DNA of 64,000 nt. It comes from an uncultured Paracoccaceae bacterium. Lineage in GTDB: Bacteria; Pseudomonadota; Alphaproteobacteria; Rhodobacterales; Rhodobacteraceae. A model generated the notes under the pieces. It did no database searches, was not told the DNA's origin, and saw only the letters and a list, made by a program, of their open reading frames with translations. Of the stretch, positions 16,857 through 24,662 are shown in pieces. The stretch covers positions 124,001-188,000 of the forward strand of contig CANNFE010000004.1 in the NCBI GenBank assembly GCA_947503775.1. Reading direction: 5' to 3'. Position numbers and translations under genes: made by a program. Numbering within the stretch: position 1 is the stretch's first letter; every line of letters starts with the position of its first letter.

Positions 16857-17004
16857 CTTGGGTTTGCCTTATTCATGTTTCTTTTTTGCCGTCTCTATAC
16901 TGCTTGAGTCGGCGATGCGTTACCTGAGCGGTGTTTTTGTTGTTTGAAGGGCACCTGCGCGGTAGTTTCGCCACAAATTAGGACCACAAAGCTCGAGTGA
17001 TCTC
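16857..17004. promoter_or_regulatory. Divergent promoter region between the GT-C-like gene and the AAA+ gene
   Basis: 148 bp, AT-rich (for example TTCTTTTTTG near 16,880 and GTTTTTGTTGTTTG near 16,932), with no ORF. It must contain the promoters of both divergent genes. No specific operator could be named. Confidence 0.45.
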
Positions 17005-18330
17005 ATGAACGTTCAGGCCCATCCGACCGAAGCGACTGGCGTCACGGCGCCCCCCGCCCCCAAATCGCTGTCCCAAATGCGCCTGCCGCAAGTGATGATG
17101 CGGGACATTCTGCTCAAGACGATGTTCCGCATGAACCTCGATCTGGTGACCGATCTGGCCCGCGTCGTCTGCCTGCCGATCCCCGTGACGCAGGAGCTCG
17201 TCGATCTGGCTCGCAGCCAGAACCTTCTCGAGGCGACCGGCACGCTCAACGCCAATAACGGCAACGAAATGGGCTACCAGCTCACGGATCTGGGCAAGGC
17301 CCGTGCGATGGATGCGCTCGCCCAGTCCGAATATTTCGGCCCGATGCCTGTCCCGCTCGAGGTTTATGCCGAGCAGGTCAAACGCCAGTCGATCCGCGAC
17401 ATCACCATCAACCGTGATCAGCTGACCGCCGCGATGGGCCACCTGATCATTCCCGACGAGCTGCTCGATCATCTCGGGCCGGCGGTCGGCGCCGGTCGCT
17501 CGATCCTGATGTACGGGCCGCCCGGAAACGGTAAATCCTCGATCTCCAACGGGATTCGCGATGCGCTCGGCGACAAGATCTACGTGCCGCGCGCCATTGA
17601 ATATTCGGGCCAGGTCATCACCGTCTACGATCCAATCGTGCATTCCGCCGCAGAGGAACTGCTGGACGATCCCAATTCGCTGCGCCGCACCTCCGGCCGC
17701 TACGACACCCGCTACGTCAAATGCGAGCGTCCGACCGTCATCACCGGCGGTGAGCTGTCGCTCTCCATGCTCGATCTCGTCTACAACCCGACCGCGCGGA
17801 CCTATCAGGCCCCGCTCCAGCTCAAGGCGACCGGCGGCATCTTCATCGTCGACGACCTTGGCCGTCAGGAAGAACCGCCCCAGGCCCTCGTCAACCGCTG
17901 GATCGTCCCGCTCGAGGAAAACAAGGACATCCTCGCCCTGCAATCGGGTGAAAAGTTCGAGGTGCCCTTCGATACCCTCGTGATCTTCTCGACCAACTTC
18001 CACCCCAACGAGATCTTCGATAAGGCGGCCCTGCGCCGGATCTTCTTCAAGATCAAGATCGACGGCCCCAATCAGGAAGACTTCCTCAAGATCTTCGCGA
18101 TGGTCGCCCGCAAGCGGAAAATGCCGCTGGACGAAAAGGCGCTCGTGCACCTGCTCAAGGTGAAATACCCCGAGATCGACAATGTCTACGCCAACTATCA
18201 GCCGATCTTCCTCATCGATCAGATGCGCTCGATCTGCGAATTCGAAGGCATCCCCTACCAGATGTCGCCCGAGCTGATCGACCGCGCCTGGGCCAACATG
18301 TTCGTCCGCGAGGAACATATCGAACATTGA
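17005..18330 (+). CDS. AAA+ ATPase with N-terminal winged-helix-like region
   Basis: A 441-residue protein. Residues about 30-140 look like a winged-helix module (QELVDLARSQNLLEATGTL, then MGYQLTDLGKARAMDALAQ). The AAA+ core has Walker A GPPGNGKSSISNGI (about 170), Walker B GGIFIVDDLGRQEEPP (about 280), a sensor-1-like VIFSTNF and an arginine-finger-like ALRRIFFKIKI. This architecture recurs as a conserved uncharacterised ATPase in alphaproteobacteria. Its place directly behind the Tad locus suggests a remodelling or regulatory function for that machine, but this is inference. The stop overlaps the next start (TTGA). Confidence 0.8.
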   Translation: MNVQAHPTEATGVTAPPAPKSLSQMRLPQVMMRDILLKTMFRMNLDLVTDLARVVCLPIPVTQELVDLARSQNLLEATGTLNANNGNEMGYQLTDLGKARAMDALAQSEYFGPMPVPLEVYAEQVKRQSIRDITINRDQLTAAMGHLIIPDELLDHLGPAVGAGRSILMYGPPGNGKSSISNGIRDALGDKIYVPRAIEYSGQVITVYDPIVHSAAEELLDDPNSLRRTSGRYDTRYVKCERPTVITGGELSLSMLDLVYNPTARTYQAPLQLKATGGIFIVDDLGRQEEPPQALVNRWIVPLEENKDILALQSGEKFEVPFDTLVIFSTNFHPNEIFDKAALRRIFFKIKIDGPNQEDFLKIFAMVARKRKMPLDEKALVHLLKVKYPEIDNVYANYQPIFLIDQMRSICEFEGIPYQMSPELIDRAWANMFVREEHIEH

Positions 18331-19190
18331 GCAGTGACCCCGCGCCCGCTTTGAGTGGCACATCCGGCGGGCGCGGGTCGATCAGGATCGGGGTGGCAGG
18401 CTGTGGCCGCATGGGCCTTCCCATGCTTCGCGCCCTGCAAAGCTCCGGGTTTCAAGCATGCGGCTTCGACATCCGCGCCGATGCCCCCACCGATATCGAA
18501 ACCGACCCGGCCGCCTTCGCCGCCGATCTGACCATTCTCCTGACCGTCGTCCGCGATGCCGCCCAGACCGACGCCCTTCTCTTTGAGACGCAGCGCCTGA
18601 TCGACCGGGCTCCCCGGCTGACACATCTGGTTATCTGCTCGACCCTGTCGCCCCGCTATATCGCCGCCCTTCGCAATCGCCTGCCCACCCGGATCCACCT
18701 GATCGATGCTCCCATGTCTGGTGCGCAGATCGCGGCAAAAGAGGCGCGCCTCTCCTTCATGATCGGCGGCGATCCGGGCCAGATCGATGCGCTGATGCCG
18801 CTCTTCACGGCCATGGGCGCGCATCAGCACCGCATGGGTCCGCTCGGCGCAGGCATGCAAGCCAAGGTGCTCAACAACCTGCTCGCCGCCGCTTCGACCG
18901 CCATGACCCGGCAGGTCCTCGGCTGGGCCGGTCAAGCCGGTCTCGACGAGGCGAGCTTTCTCGATCTCGTCAACACCTCGTCCGGCCGCAACTGGCTGAC
19001 GCTCGGCTTCAACGAGATCGAGTTCGCCCGCGACGGATGGGCCGAGGATAACTCGATAGGTATTTTGACAAAGGACGTCGACGCTGCGCTCGACGCCCTC
19101 CCCGATACCGCCGATACCGCACTTGCCGAGGAAATCCGCCGCGTGATCCGAACCCTCCACGCCCATCCGCCTGGCCCCGAAACCCCTTAA
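18327..19190 (+). CDS. NAD(P)-dependent oxidoreductase, 3-hydroxyisobutyrate dehydrogenase family
   Basis: A 287-residue beta-hydroxyacid dehydrogenase. IRIGVAGCGRMGLPML (about residues 18-33) is the Rossmann loop. APMSGAQIAAKEARLSFMIGG is the substrate/NAD segment, AGMQAKVLNNLLAA contains the expected catalytic lysine, and SSGRNWLT is the late conserved box. The start is taken as TTG at 18327, overlapping the ATPase stop; another in-frame TTG at 18351 is possible. Substrates in this family range from 3-hydroxyisobutyrate to tartronate semialdehyde and cannot be chosen here. Two 12-bp direct repeats stand just after its stop. Confidence 0.82.
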   Translation: MSSDPAPALSGTSGGRGSIRIGVAGCGRMGLPMLRALQSSGFQACGFDIRADAPTDIETDPAAFAADLTILLTVVRDAAQTDALLFETQRLIDRAPRLTHLVICSTLSPRYIAALRNRLPTRIHLIDAPMSGAQIAAKEARLSFMIGGDPGQIDALMPLFTAMGAHQHRMGPLGAGMQAKVLNNLLAAASTAMTRQVLGWAGQAGLDEASFLDLVNTSSGRNWLTLGFNEIEFARDGWAEDNSIGILTKDVDAALDALPDTADTALAEEIRRVIRTLHAHPPGPETP

Positions 19191-19193
19191 ATT

Positions 19194-19221
19194 ATTAACC
19201 TTAACAGCGATTAACCTTAAC
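19194..19221. repeat. Tandem 12-bp direct repeat (ATTAACCTTAAC x2)
   Basis: ATTAACCTTAAC occurs at 19194-19205 and again at 19210-19221, separated by AGCG (period 16). The repeat consists of TTAAC half-sites such as those bound by CtrA in alphaproteobacteria (consensus TTAA-N7-TTAA), although the spacing here is not canonical. It lies between the dehydrogenase stop and the helicase gene, about 175 bp before the helicase start. Confidence 0.6.
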
Positions 19222-19250
19222 GCCCCGCCTCAGACCCCGCCCGTCTTTGC

Positions 19251-19275
19251 CTTCCTAAATATCCCCGCCGGAGGC
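19251..19275. repeat. Possible interspersed extragenic motif (CCCCGCCGGAGGC type)
   Basis: TAAATATCCCCGCCGGAGGC with a few flanking bases sits in the gap before the helicase gene. From memory, similar intergenic strings recur in Rhodobacteraceae genomes; in this window I see only this copy, so repeat status is unproven. Confidence 0.3.
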
Positions 19276-19395
19276 TGAGGGCCGAGGACGCTCGACCAGA
19301 GCGGCGCCGGCCCGAACGGGCAAAGCCCGATCGGAACCTACCGGCAAGATGCACACACCACCGGACAGATCGTAAAAACCGCCTACATTGGCCCC

Positions 19396-21843
19396 ATGAC
19401 CGATCTGCCCCCGATTTTCTCCGACTGGTTCGCCTCCAAAGGCTGGTCGATCCATGCCCATCAGCAAGACATGCTGGACGCCGCCGACGCGCCATCCCTC
19501 CTGCTCATCGCCCCAACCGGAGGCGGCAAAACCCTCGCAGGCTTCCTGCCGACCCTCATCGATCTGCATGAGAGCCCCGGCGAAGGCCTACACACGCTTT
19601 ATGTCTCCCCGCTTAAGGCACTCGCCGCCGATATCCGCCGGAACCTGACCACTCCGGTCACAGAGATGGGCCTGCCCATTCGCATCGAGGACCGCACCGG
19701 CGACACGTCCTACACCCAAAAACGCCGCCAACGCGCCGACCCGCCTCACATTCTGCTGACAACCCCTGAAAGCCTCGCGCTCCTGACCAGCTACGAGGAC
19801 GCCCCCCGAATTTTCAAAGGCCTCAAACGCGTCATCGTCGACGAGATCCACGCGCTCGCCGAATCCAAACGCGGCGACCAGCTCATGCTCGCCCTCGCCC
19901 GGCTGCAAAGCCTCGAGCCCGGCCTCAAGCGCATCGGCCTCTCAGCCACAGTCGAGGACCCCCAGGCCATCGCCGACCAGCTCGCGCACCACCCGGACCC
20001 GACGCGGATCGTCAACGCCGATCCCGGCCCTGCCCCCGATATTCAAATGCTCACCACCGAAGAGCTTCCACCTTGGGCAGGCGGCGGCGCAAAATACAGC
20101 ATTCCTTCCGTTCTGGATCAGGTTAAAAAGCACAAAACCACACTCATCTTTCACAATACACGCGCCCAGGCCGAGATCTTCTTTCACAACCTTTGGCTCG
20201 CCAACGAAGACGATTTGCCCATCGGGATCCATCACGGCTCGCTCGCCCGCGAGCAACGTCAAAAGGTCGAAGCTGCCATGGTCCGGGGCGATCTGCGCGC
20301 CATCGTCTGCACCGGCTCGCTCGATCTCGGGATCGACTGGGGCGACGTCGACCTCGTCATCCAGATCGGCGCCCCCAAGAACGTCAAACGCCTCGTCCAG
20401 CGCATCGGCCGGGCCAACCACCGCTACAATGCTCCGTCCAAGGCCCTGCTCGTCCCCGCCAACCGCTTCGAGGTAGTCGAATGCGTCGCCGCGCTCGAAG
20501 CGGTCAAGGATCACGACCTCGACGGCGATCCAAAAGGCCCCGGCCCCCGCGACGTCCTCTGCCAGCATATCCTCCTCACCGCTTGCGCAGGCCCCTTCGA
20601 GGCGGACGCGCTCTACGCCGAGGTCATCACAGTCGGCGCCTACCGCCACCTGACCCGAGACCAGTTCAACGCCTGCCTGGAGTTCTGCGCCACCGGCGGC
20701 TACGCGCTGCGCGCCTATGACAAATGGAAACGCCTTAAGCAGACCGATGGCCTTTGGCATCTGCGCGATCCCCGGGCGGCCCGTAATATCCGCATGAACA
20801 TGGGCACGATCATGGACACCGATACGCTCAAGGTGCGCCTCAAAAGCCGGGGCGGCGGCAAGCCCCTCGGCGAGGTTGAAGAAGGCTTTGCCGCCACTCT
20901 CACCGCGGGCGACACGTTCCTGATCGGCGGCCAGATCGTCCGCTACGAAGGGCTCGACCAGATGACGGTGCAGGTCACGCGCCGCCCGTCGGACAAACCG
21001 CGCATCGCAACCTTCATGGGCACGAAATTCGCGACCTCCACCCAGCTCTCCCACCGCATCCAGCGCATGTTCCAGCAACCGGACTGGCCGGAACTGCCGC
21101 AGCACACCGCCGACTGGCTCGCCCTGCAGCGCGAAGTCTCCAAGCTCCCCGAGCCAGACCGCCTCCTGATCGAAAGTTTCCCCTTCGAAGGCCGCGCCCA
21201 GACGGTCGTCTACGGCTTCGCGGGCCGCAACGCGATGCAAACGCTCGGCCTTCTCGTCACCCAGCGGATGGAGGACAGCGGCCTTGAGCCGCTCGGCTTC
21301 GTAACGACCGATTACGCGCTCCTCATCTGGGGGCTCAGACCGCTCGACGATCCCGAACCGCTCTTTGCCGCCGAGAACCTGCGCGAGGGGCTCGAGACCT
21401 GGCTCAAGGGCAACGCTGTGATGAAACGCACCTTCAAGCAATCCGCCACCATCGCGGGCCTGATCGAGCGCAACACCCCCCAGGCCCGCAAAACCGGGCG
21501 GCAGGCGACGTTCAGCAGCGACATCCTCTATGACACGCTCCAGAAGTACGACCCCGATCACCTCCTCCTCGATATCACGCGAGAGGAGGCGACCCGCGGC
21601 CTCGTTGATTTCGGCCGGATCGAAGAGATGGCCGCCCGCACCCGCGGCCGGATCGACCACCTCCACCTCGACCGCGTCACCCCGCTTGCCGCGCCCCTCT
21701 TTCTCGAGGCTGGCCGCGTGCCCGTCAAAGGCGCCGGTCAGGAACGCCTGCTCGAGGAACATGCAGAACGGCTCATGGCGTCGGCCGGCATCGACAAGAT
21801 CGACCCGGCCAAGACCCGCGCCCAATGGCGCGTCCCGTGGTGA
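19396..21843 (+). CDS. Ligase-associated DEXH-box DNA helicase (Lhr-like)
   Basis: An 815-residue superfamily 2 helicase of the bacterial Lhr-core type. Walker A is IAPTGGGKTLAGFLPTLI (about 36-53). SPLKALAADIRRNL is motif Ia, VDEIHALAESKRGDQL motif II (DEIH), GLSATVEDPQ motif III, HHGSLAREQR and CTGSLDLGIDWGDVDLVIQIGAP motifs IV-V, and QRIGRANH motif VI. A winged-helix/Lhr C-terminal domain fills residues about 430-815. In many bacteria this helicase is encoded with PdeM, an exonuclease and an ATP-dependent DNA ligase as a DNA-repair set. Here PdeM follows after 68 nt, but no ligase or exonuclease is in view. Confidence 0.93.
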   Translation: MTDLPPIFSDWFASKGWSIHAHQQDMLDAADAPSLLLIAPTGGGKTLAGFLPTLIDLHESPGEGLHTLYVSPLKALAADIRRNLTTPVTEMGLPIRIEDRTGDTSYTQKRRQRADPPHILLTTPESLALLTSYEDAPRIFKGLKRVIVDEIHALAESKRGDQLMLALARLQSLEPGLKRIGLSATVEDPQAIADQLAHHPDPTRIVNADPGPAPDIQMLTTEELPPWAGGGAKYSIPSVLDQVKKHKTTLIFHNTRAQAEIFFHNLWLANEDDLPIGIHHGSLAREQRQKVEAAMVRGDLRAIVCTGSLDLGIDWGDVDLVIQIGAPKNVKRLVQRIGRANHRYNAPSKALLVPANRFEVVECVAALEAVKDHDLDGDPKGPGPRDVLCQHILLTACAGPFEADALYAEVITVGAYRHLTRDQFNACLEFCATGGYALRAYDKWKRLKQTDGLWHLRDPRAARNIRMNMGTIMDTDTLKVRLKSRGGGKPLGEVEEGFAATLTAGDTFLIGGQIVRYEGLDQMTVQVTRRPSDKPRIATFMGTKFATSTQLSHRIQRMFQQPDWPELPQHTADWLALQREVSKLPEPDRLLIESFPFEGRAQTVVYGFAGRNAMQTLGLLVTQRMEDSGLEPLGFVTTDYALLIWGLRPLDDPEPLFAAENLREGLETWLKGNAVMKRTFKQSATIAGLIERNTPQARKTGRQATFSSDILYDTLQKYDPDHLLLDITREEATRGLVDFGRIEEMAARTRGRIDHLHLDRVTPLAAPLFLEAGRVPVKGAGQERLLEEHAERLMASAGIDKIDPAKTRAQWRVPW

Positions 21844-21911
21844 CTCTGCCGCAGCCCTGACGCCCATCTGCCACTGGACGGAAAGCCGCGCCTCTGGCAA
21901 AAGAACATCCC

Positions 21912-22577
21912 ATGAACGAGCATGTTTTCACCCTTGCGGGCGCCACTCTGACCGCTCTTCCCTCCGGCGCCCTTTGGTGGGCGGACGAGCGGATGCTGAC
22001 CGTCTCGGACCTGCATCTGGGCAAATCCGAACGGATCGCCCGGCGTGGCGGCGCCATGCTTCCCCCCTACGAGGTCGATGCGACCCTGCACCGCCTCGCC
22101 GAGGATATCGCCCGGACCGATCCCGCGACGGTCCTCTGCCTCGGCGACAGCTTCGACGATCTGACCGCCGCCGAAAACCTGAGCGAGGCGCATGCCCTTC
22201 AGATCACGCGCCTTCAGGCCGGACGCCGCTGGATCTGGGCCGAAGGCAATCACGACCCGGGCCCTGCCGATCTTGGTGGCGCGCATGTGGCCGAGTACCG
22301 GTTAGGTCCCCTCGCCTTCCGGCATATCGCAACGGCTGCGACGGGCGAAATCTCGGGCCATTATCACCCCAAAGCCGCGATCCGCGGCCAGGCCCGACCG
22401 GCCTTTCTCTGCGATGCGGACCGGGTGATCATGCCCGCCTATGGCGCCTATACCGGCGGCCTCCGATCGGACAGCGACGTTCTGCAACGCCTTATGGCGC
22501 CCTCCGCCATCGCGATCCTGACAGGCCACCGCGCGCTCGCCATCCCGATGCCCCGCAGCCGGGGCAAGGCCGCCTAA
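21912..22577 (+). CDS. pdeM: Ligase-associated DNA damage response endonuclease PdeM
   Basis: A 221-residue calcineurin-like metallophosphoesterase. The metal motifs are all present: SDLHLGKSE (about 32-40), CLGDSFDD (about 77), EGNHDPGP (about 112) and SGHYHPKA (about 147). Its position just after the Lhr-type helicase is the standard genomic neighbourhood of PdeM, a nuclease of the ligase-associated repair module. Its end overlaps the convergent LytTR gene by 4 nt. Nuclease activity is inferred from the family. Confidence 0.88.
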   Translation: MNEHVFTLAGATLTALPSGALWWADERMLTVSDLHLGKSERIARRGGAMLPPYEVDATLHRLAEDIARTDPATVLCLGDSFDDLTAAENLSEAHALQITRLQAGRRWIWAEGNHDPGPADLGGAHVAEYRLGPLAFRHIATAATGEISGHYHPKAAIRGQARPAFLCDADRVIMPAYGAYTGGLRSDSDVLQRLMAPSAIAILTGHRALAIPMPRSRGKAA

Positions 22578-23386
22578 AGCACGCCAGCCGCGACCAGATC
22601 GGGCCGGTACTTGCGTCCGATCGGCACCTCGCCGCCATCGCGCACATGCAGAACCTCGCGGCTGCCCACCCGCTTGGCACCGGTGATGGCGCGCCGCGCC
22701 ACCCAATGCGACCGATGCGAACAAAAGCCCGAAACACCTTCCATCTCGTTGACCGCATCCGAAAACCGCATCCGCACGCGGTGAACCTGCCCGTCATCGC
22801 AATGAACGGCGACAAAGTGATCCTCCGCGCTGATCCGCAGGATGAGCACGCGCGCTGGCAGATCAAGCCGCTGCGCCAACCGGGGCCGGTCATCCGTCGC
22901 CGGGTTCACCGCGATCCGAAGCATCGTCACGCAGAGCGACGAGACGAAAACAGCCGCGAATAGAACCAGATCGGGAAGGGTCGAGGAGTACGATCCGTTC
23001 GAAAGATCTGCCGTACACCATAGAAGAACTGGAAAATAGAGAACCGAGAACAAGAACGCCCGAAACAGCACCCCCGCAAGCCCGATCGGCTCGGGTCTGA
23101 TCCGCTGCATCAGCAAGCGTGTCACGAAACCGAACGGCACGGATAGGGCAAAGACAAGCGACCAGAAGGCCAGCCTGTCGATAAGAGAGAGGGTCAGATA
23201 GGTGCCGAACGGACCGGACAACCCCACGACGACACTCGCCGCAAGCCAGGAGCCGAAAATCGGGACCGAGGTGACATATGAAAGAAAGTCTTGAAGAAAT
23301 CCTGCCTTCGCTTCGCCTTTACTTTGCCTCTGGCTATCTCGCCTCAGATTCGCTCGACGCATATCTAGACTCCCCAGTCTCGTCAC
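22574..23386 (-). CDS. Membrane-anchored LytTR DNA-binding regulator
   Basis: A 270-residue protein with a basic N-terminus, four hydrophobic helices (about 35-145) and a C-terminal LytTR DNA-binding domain (about 170-270). Typical LytTR strings are VLILRISAEDHFVAVHCDDG, HRVRMRFSDAVNEMEGVSGF, CSHRSHWVARRAI and REVLHVRDGGEVPIGRKYRP. It has no receiver or histidine kinase domain, so it may sense a membrane or redox signal itself. An alternative start is the ATG eight codons in. No target operon can be named. The AT-rich gap upstream (23387-23608) probably contains its promoter. Confidence 0.83.
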   Translation of the reverse strand: MTRLGSLDMRRANLRRDSQRQSKGEAKAGFLQDFLSYVTSVPIFGSWLAASVVVGLSGPFGTYLTLSLIDRLAFWSLVFALSVPFGFVTRLLMQRIRPEPIGLAGVLFRAFLFSVLYFPVLLWCTADLSNGSYSSTLPDLVLFAAVFVSSLCVTMLRIAVNPATDDRPRLAQRLDLPARVLILRISAEDHFVAVHCDDGQVHRVRMRFSDAVNEMEGVSGFCSHRSHWVARRAITGAKRVGSREVLHVRDGGEVPIGRKYRPDLVAAGVL

Positions 23387-23608
23387 CTAAACGCACGCGG
23401 CACCGACCTGCGCCCGCTTCAAAAGCGGCCACGCGCACCTACAAATTTCCTGATTTAAGTTGATGGAAAAAAGATCCTCGTCACGAGTCTTCTCCAAGGT
23501 ATTTCTGTGGTGGCCATTTTGACCCCACGTCACGCTCGCAGTGATATAATCAAAACGATGAAGGCGTCTATGCCTTCACAATTTTATGAGGAATCTTAAC
23601 GGATTAAC
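23387..23608. promoter_or_regulatory. AT-rich gap upstream of the LytTR gene with folD terminator
   Basis: 222 bp with no convincing gene. On the minus strand a 7-bp stem (23559-23565 with 23572-23578, TGAAGGC/GCCTTCA, 6-nt loop) is followed by TCGTTTT, 31 nt after the folD stop: a plausible weak intrinsic terminator. The left part must hold the LytTR promoter. Confidence 0.5.
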
Positions 23609-24487
23609 TCAAGCCGTTAGGCCTTCCGGCTCCGCAAGGCCGTGTGCGCGGCAGCAGGCCGTCACGGTATTGGCCAGAAGACAGGCAATCGTCATCGGTC
23701 CCACTCCGCCGGGAACCGGAGTGATGGCTCCAGCCTGCGCCGCGCAGCTGTCATAGTCGACATCCCCGACAAGACGATCCTCGACCCGGTTGATCCCGAC
23801 ATCGATGACCGTCGCCCCCGGTTTGATCCAATCCCCCGGCACCATTTCAGGGCGGCCGACCGCTGCCACCACAATATCTGCCCGCCGCACGACCTCGGGC
23901 AGATCCTTCGTGCGCGAATGCGCGATCGTCACGGTGCAGCTTTCCCCGAGCAGCAGTTGCGCCATCGGTTTGCCAACGATGTTGGACCGCCCGATCACCA
24001 CCGCATCGAGCCCGCTCAGATCGCCATGATGATCCCTGAGCATCATCAGACACCCGAGCGGCGTACACGGCACCATCGCCTTCTGCCCCGTCCCGAGCCG
24101 CCCGACATTCAGGATATGGAATCCGTCGACATCCTTGGCCGGATCGATCGCGTTGATCACCGCCTCCGCATCGATATGCGGCGGCAACGGAAGCTGGACG
24201 AGAATGCCGTGAATCGTGGGATCGGCATTCAGCTCTGCGACAACCTCAAGAAGCTTGCTTTCGGATGTGTCTGCGGCCAGCTTCCGCTCCACGCTTTTCA
24301 TCCCGGCGGCGACCGTCTGCTTGCCCTTGGACCGGACATAGACCTCGCTCGCGGGATCTTCACCGACCAGAACGACGGCAAGACCAGGCACGATGCCATG
24401 CTCTTCGGAAAGGCGGGCGACATGACCCGCAACCTTCTCCCGAACTGTTGCCGCAAATGCTTTCCCGTCGATTACCGTGGCCGTCAT
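23609..24487 (-). CDS. folD: Bifunctional methylenetetrahydrofolate dehydrogenase/cyclohydrolase FolD
   Basis: A 292-residue cytosolic enzyme that interconverts 5,10-methylene-, 5,10-methenyl- and 10-formyl-tetrahydrofolate with NADP. The catalytic loop [17 protein letters not shown] (about 50-66), the segment [13 protein letters not shown] (about 95-107), the NADP-binding [18 protein letters not shown] (about 163-180) and the C-terminal signature [15 protein letters not shown] (about 263-277) are intact. Length is normal. It lies downstream of fhs on the same strand (174-nt gap), and together they make 10-formyl-THF from formate or from the methylene pool. Confidence 0.96.
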   Translation of the reverse strand: MTATVIDGKAFAATVREKVAGHVARLSEEHGIVPGLAVVLVGEDPASEVYVRSKGKQTVAAGMKSVERKLAADTSESKLLEVVAELNADPTIHGILVQLPLPPHIDAEAVINAIDPAKDVDGFHILNVGRLGTGQKAMVPCTPLGCLMMLRDHHGDLSGLDAVVIGRSNIVGKPMAQLLLGESCTVTIAHSRTKDLPEVVRRADIVVAAVGRPEMVPGDWIKPGATVIDVGINRVEDRLVGDVDYDSCAAQAGAITPVPGGVGPMTIACLLANTVTACCRAHGLAEPEGLTA

Positions 24488-24622
24488 GTATTGCCCTTCT
24501 CATTGATAAGTCTTCGCTTATGGATCGACGATGCAGGCTTTGCATAAAAGCACGCTTTGCCTCATCAACCGCCGCCTACTCCTAAAATACAAACCGCTCG
24601 CGAGGGAATGCCACATTCCCCC

Positions 24623-24662
24623 CGACCGGATGCCGCCCGGATGCCGACCGGTTGCCGCATGC
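24623..24662. repeat. Short tandem repeat, 3.6 copies of an 11-mer
   Basis: Units CGACCGGATGC (24623-24633), CGCCCGGATGC (24634-24644), CGACCGGTTGC (24645-24655) and a partial CGCATGC (24656-24662) lie head to tail, directly touching the fhs stop codon. Copies differ at one or two positions. Confidence 0.75.

Noticed and set aside
19942-21900. 652-codon ORF antisense to the Lhr-like helicase
   Set aside because: Covers the helicase exactly out of register and shows no domain.
19396-22577. Lhr-like helicase plus phosphoesterase as a new anti-phage system
   Set aside because: The combination is already known as part of the ligase-associated DNA damage response set.
23278-23463. 61-codon plus-strand ORF overlapping the LytTR gene start
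   Set aside because: No family match, overlaps the 5' end of a well-supported gene and its promoter, and changes composition halfway.
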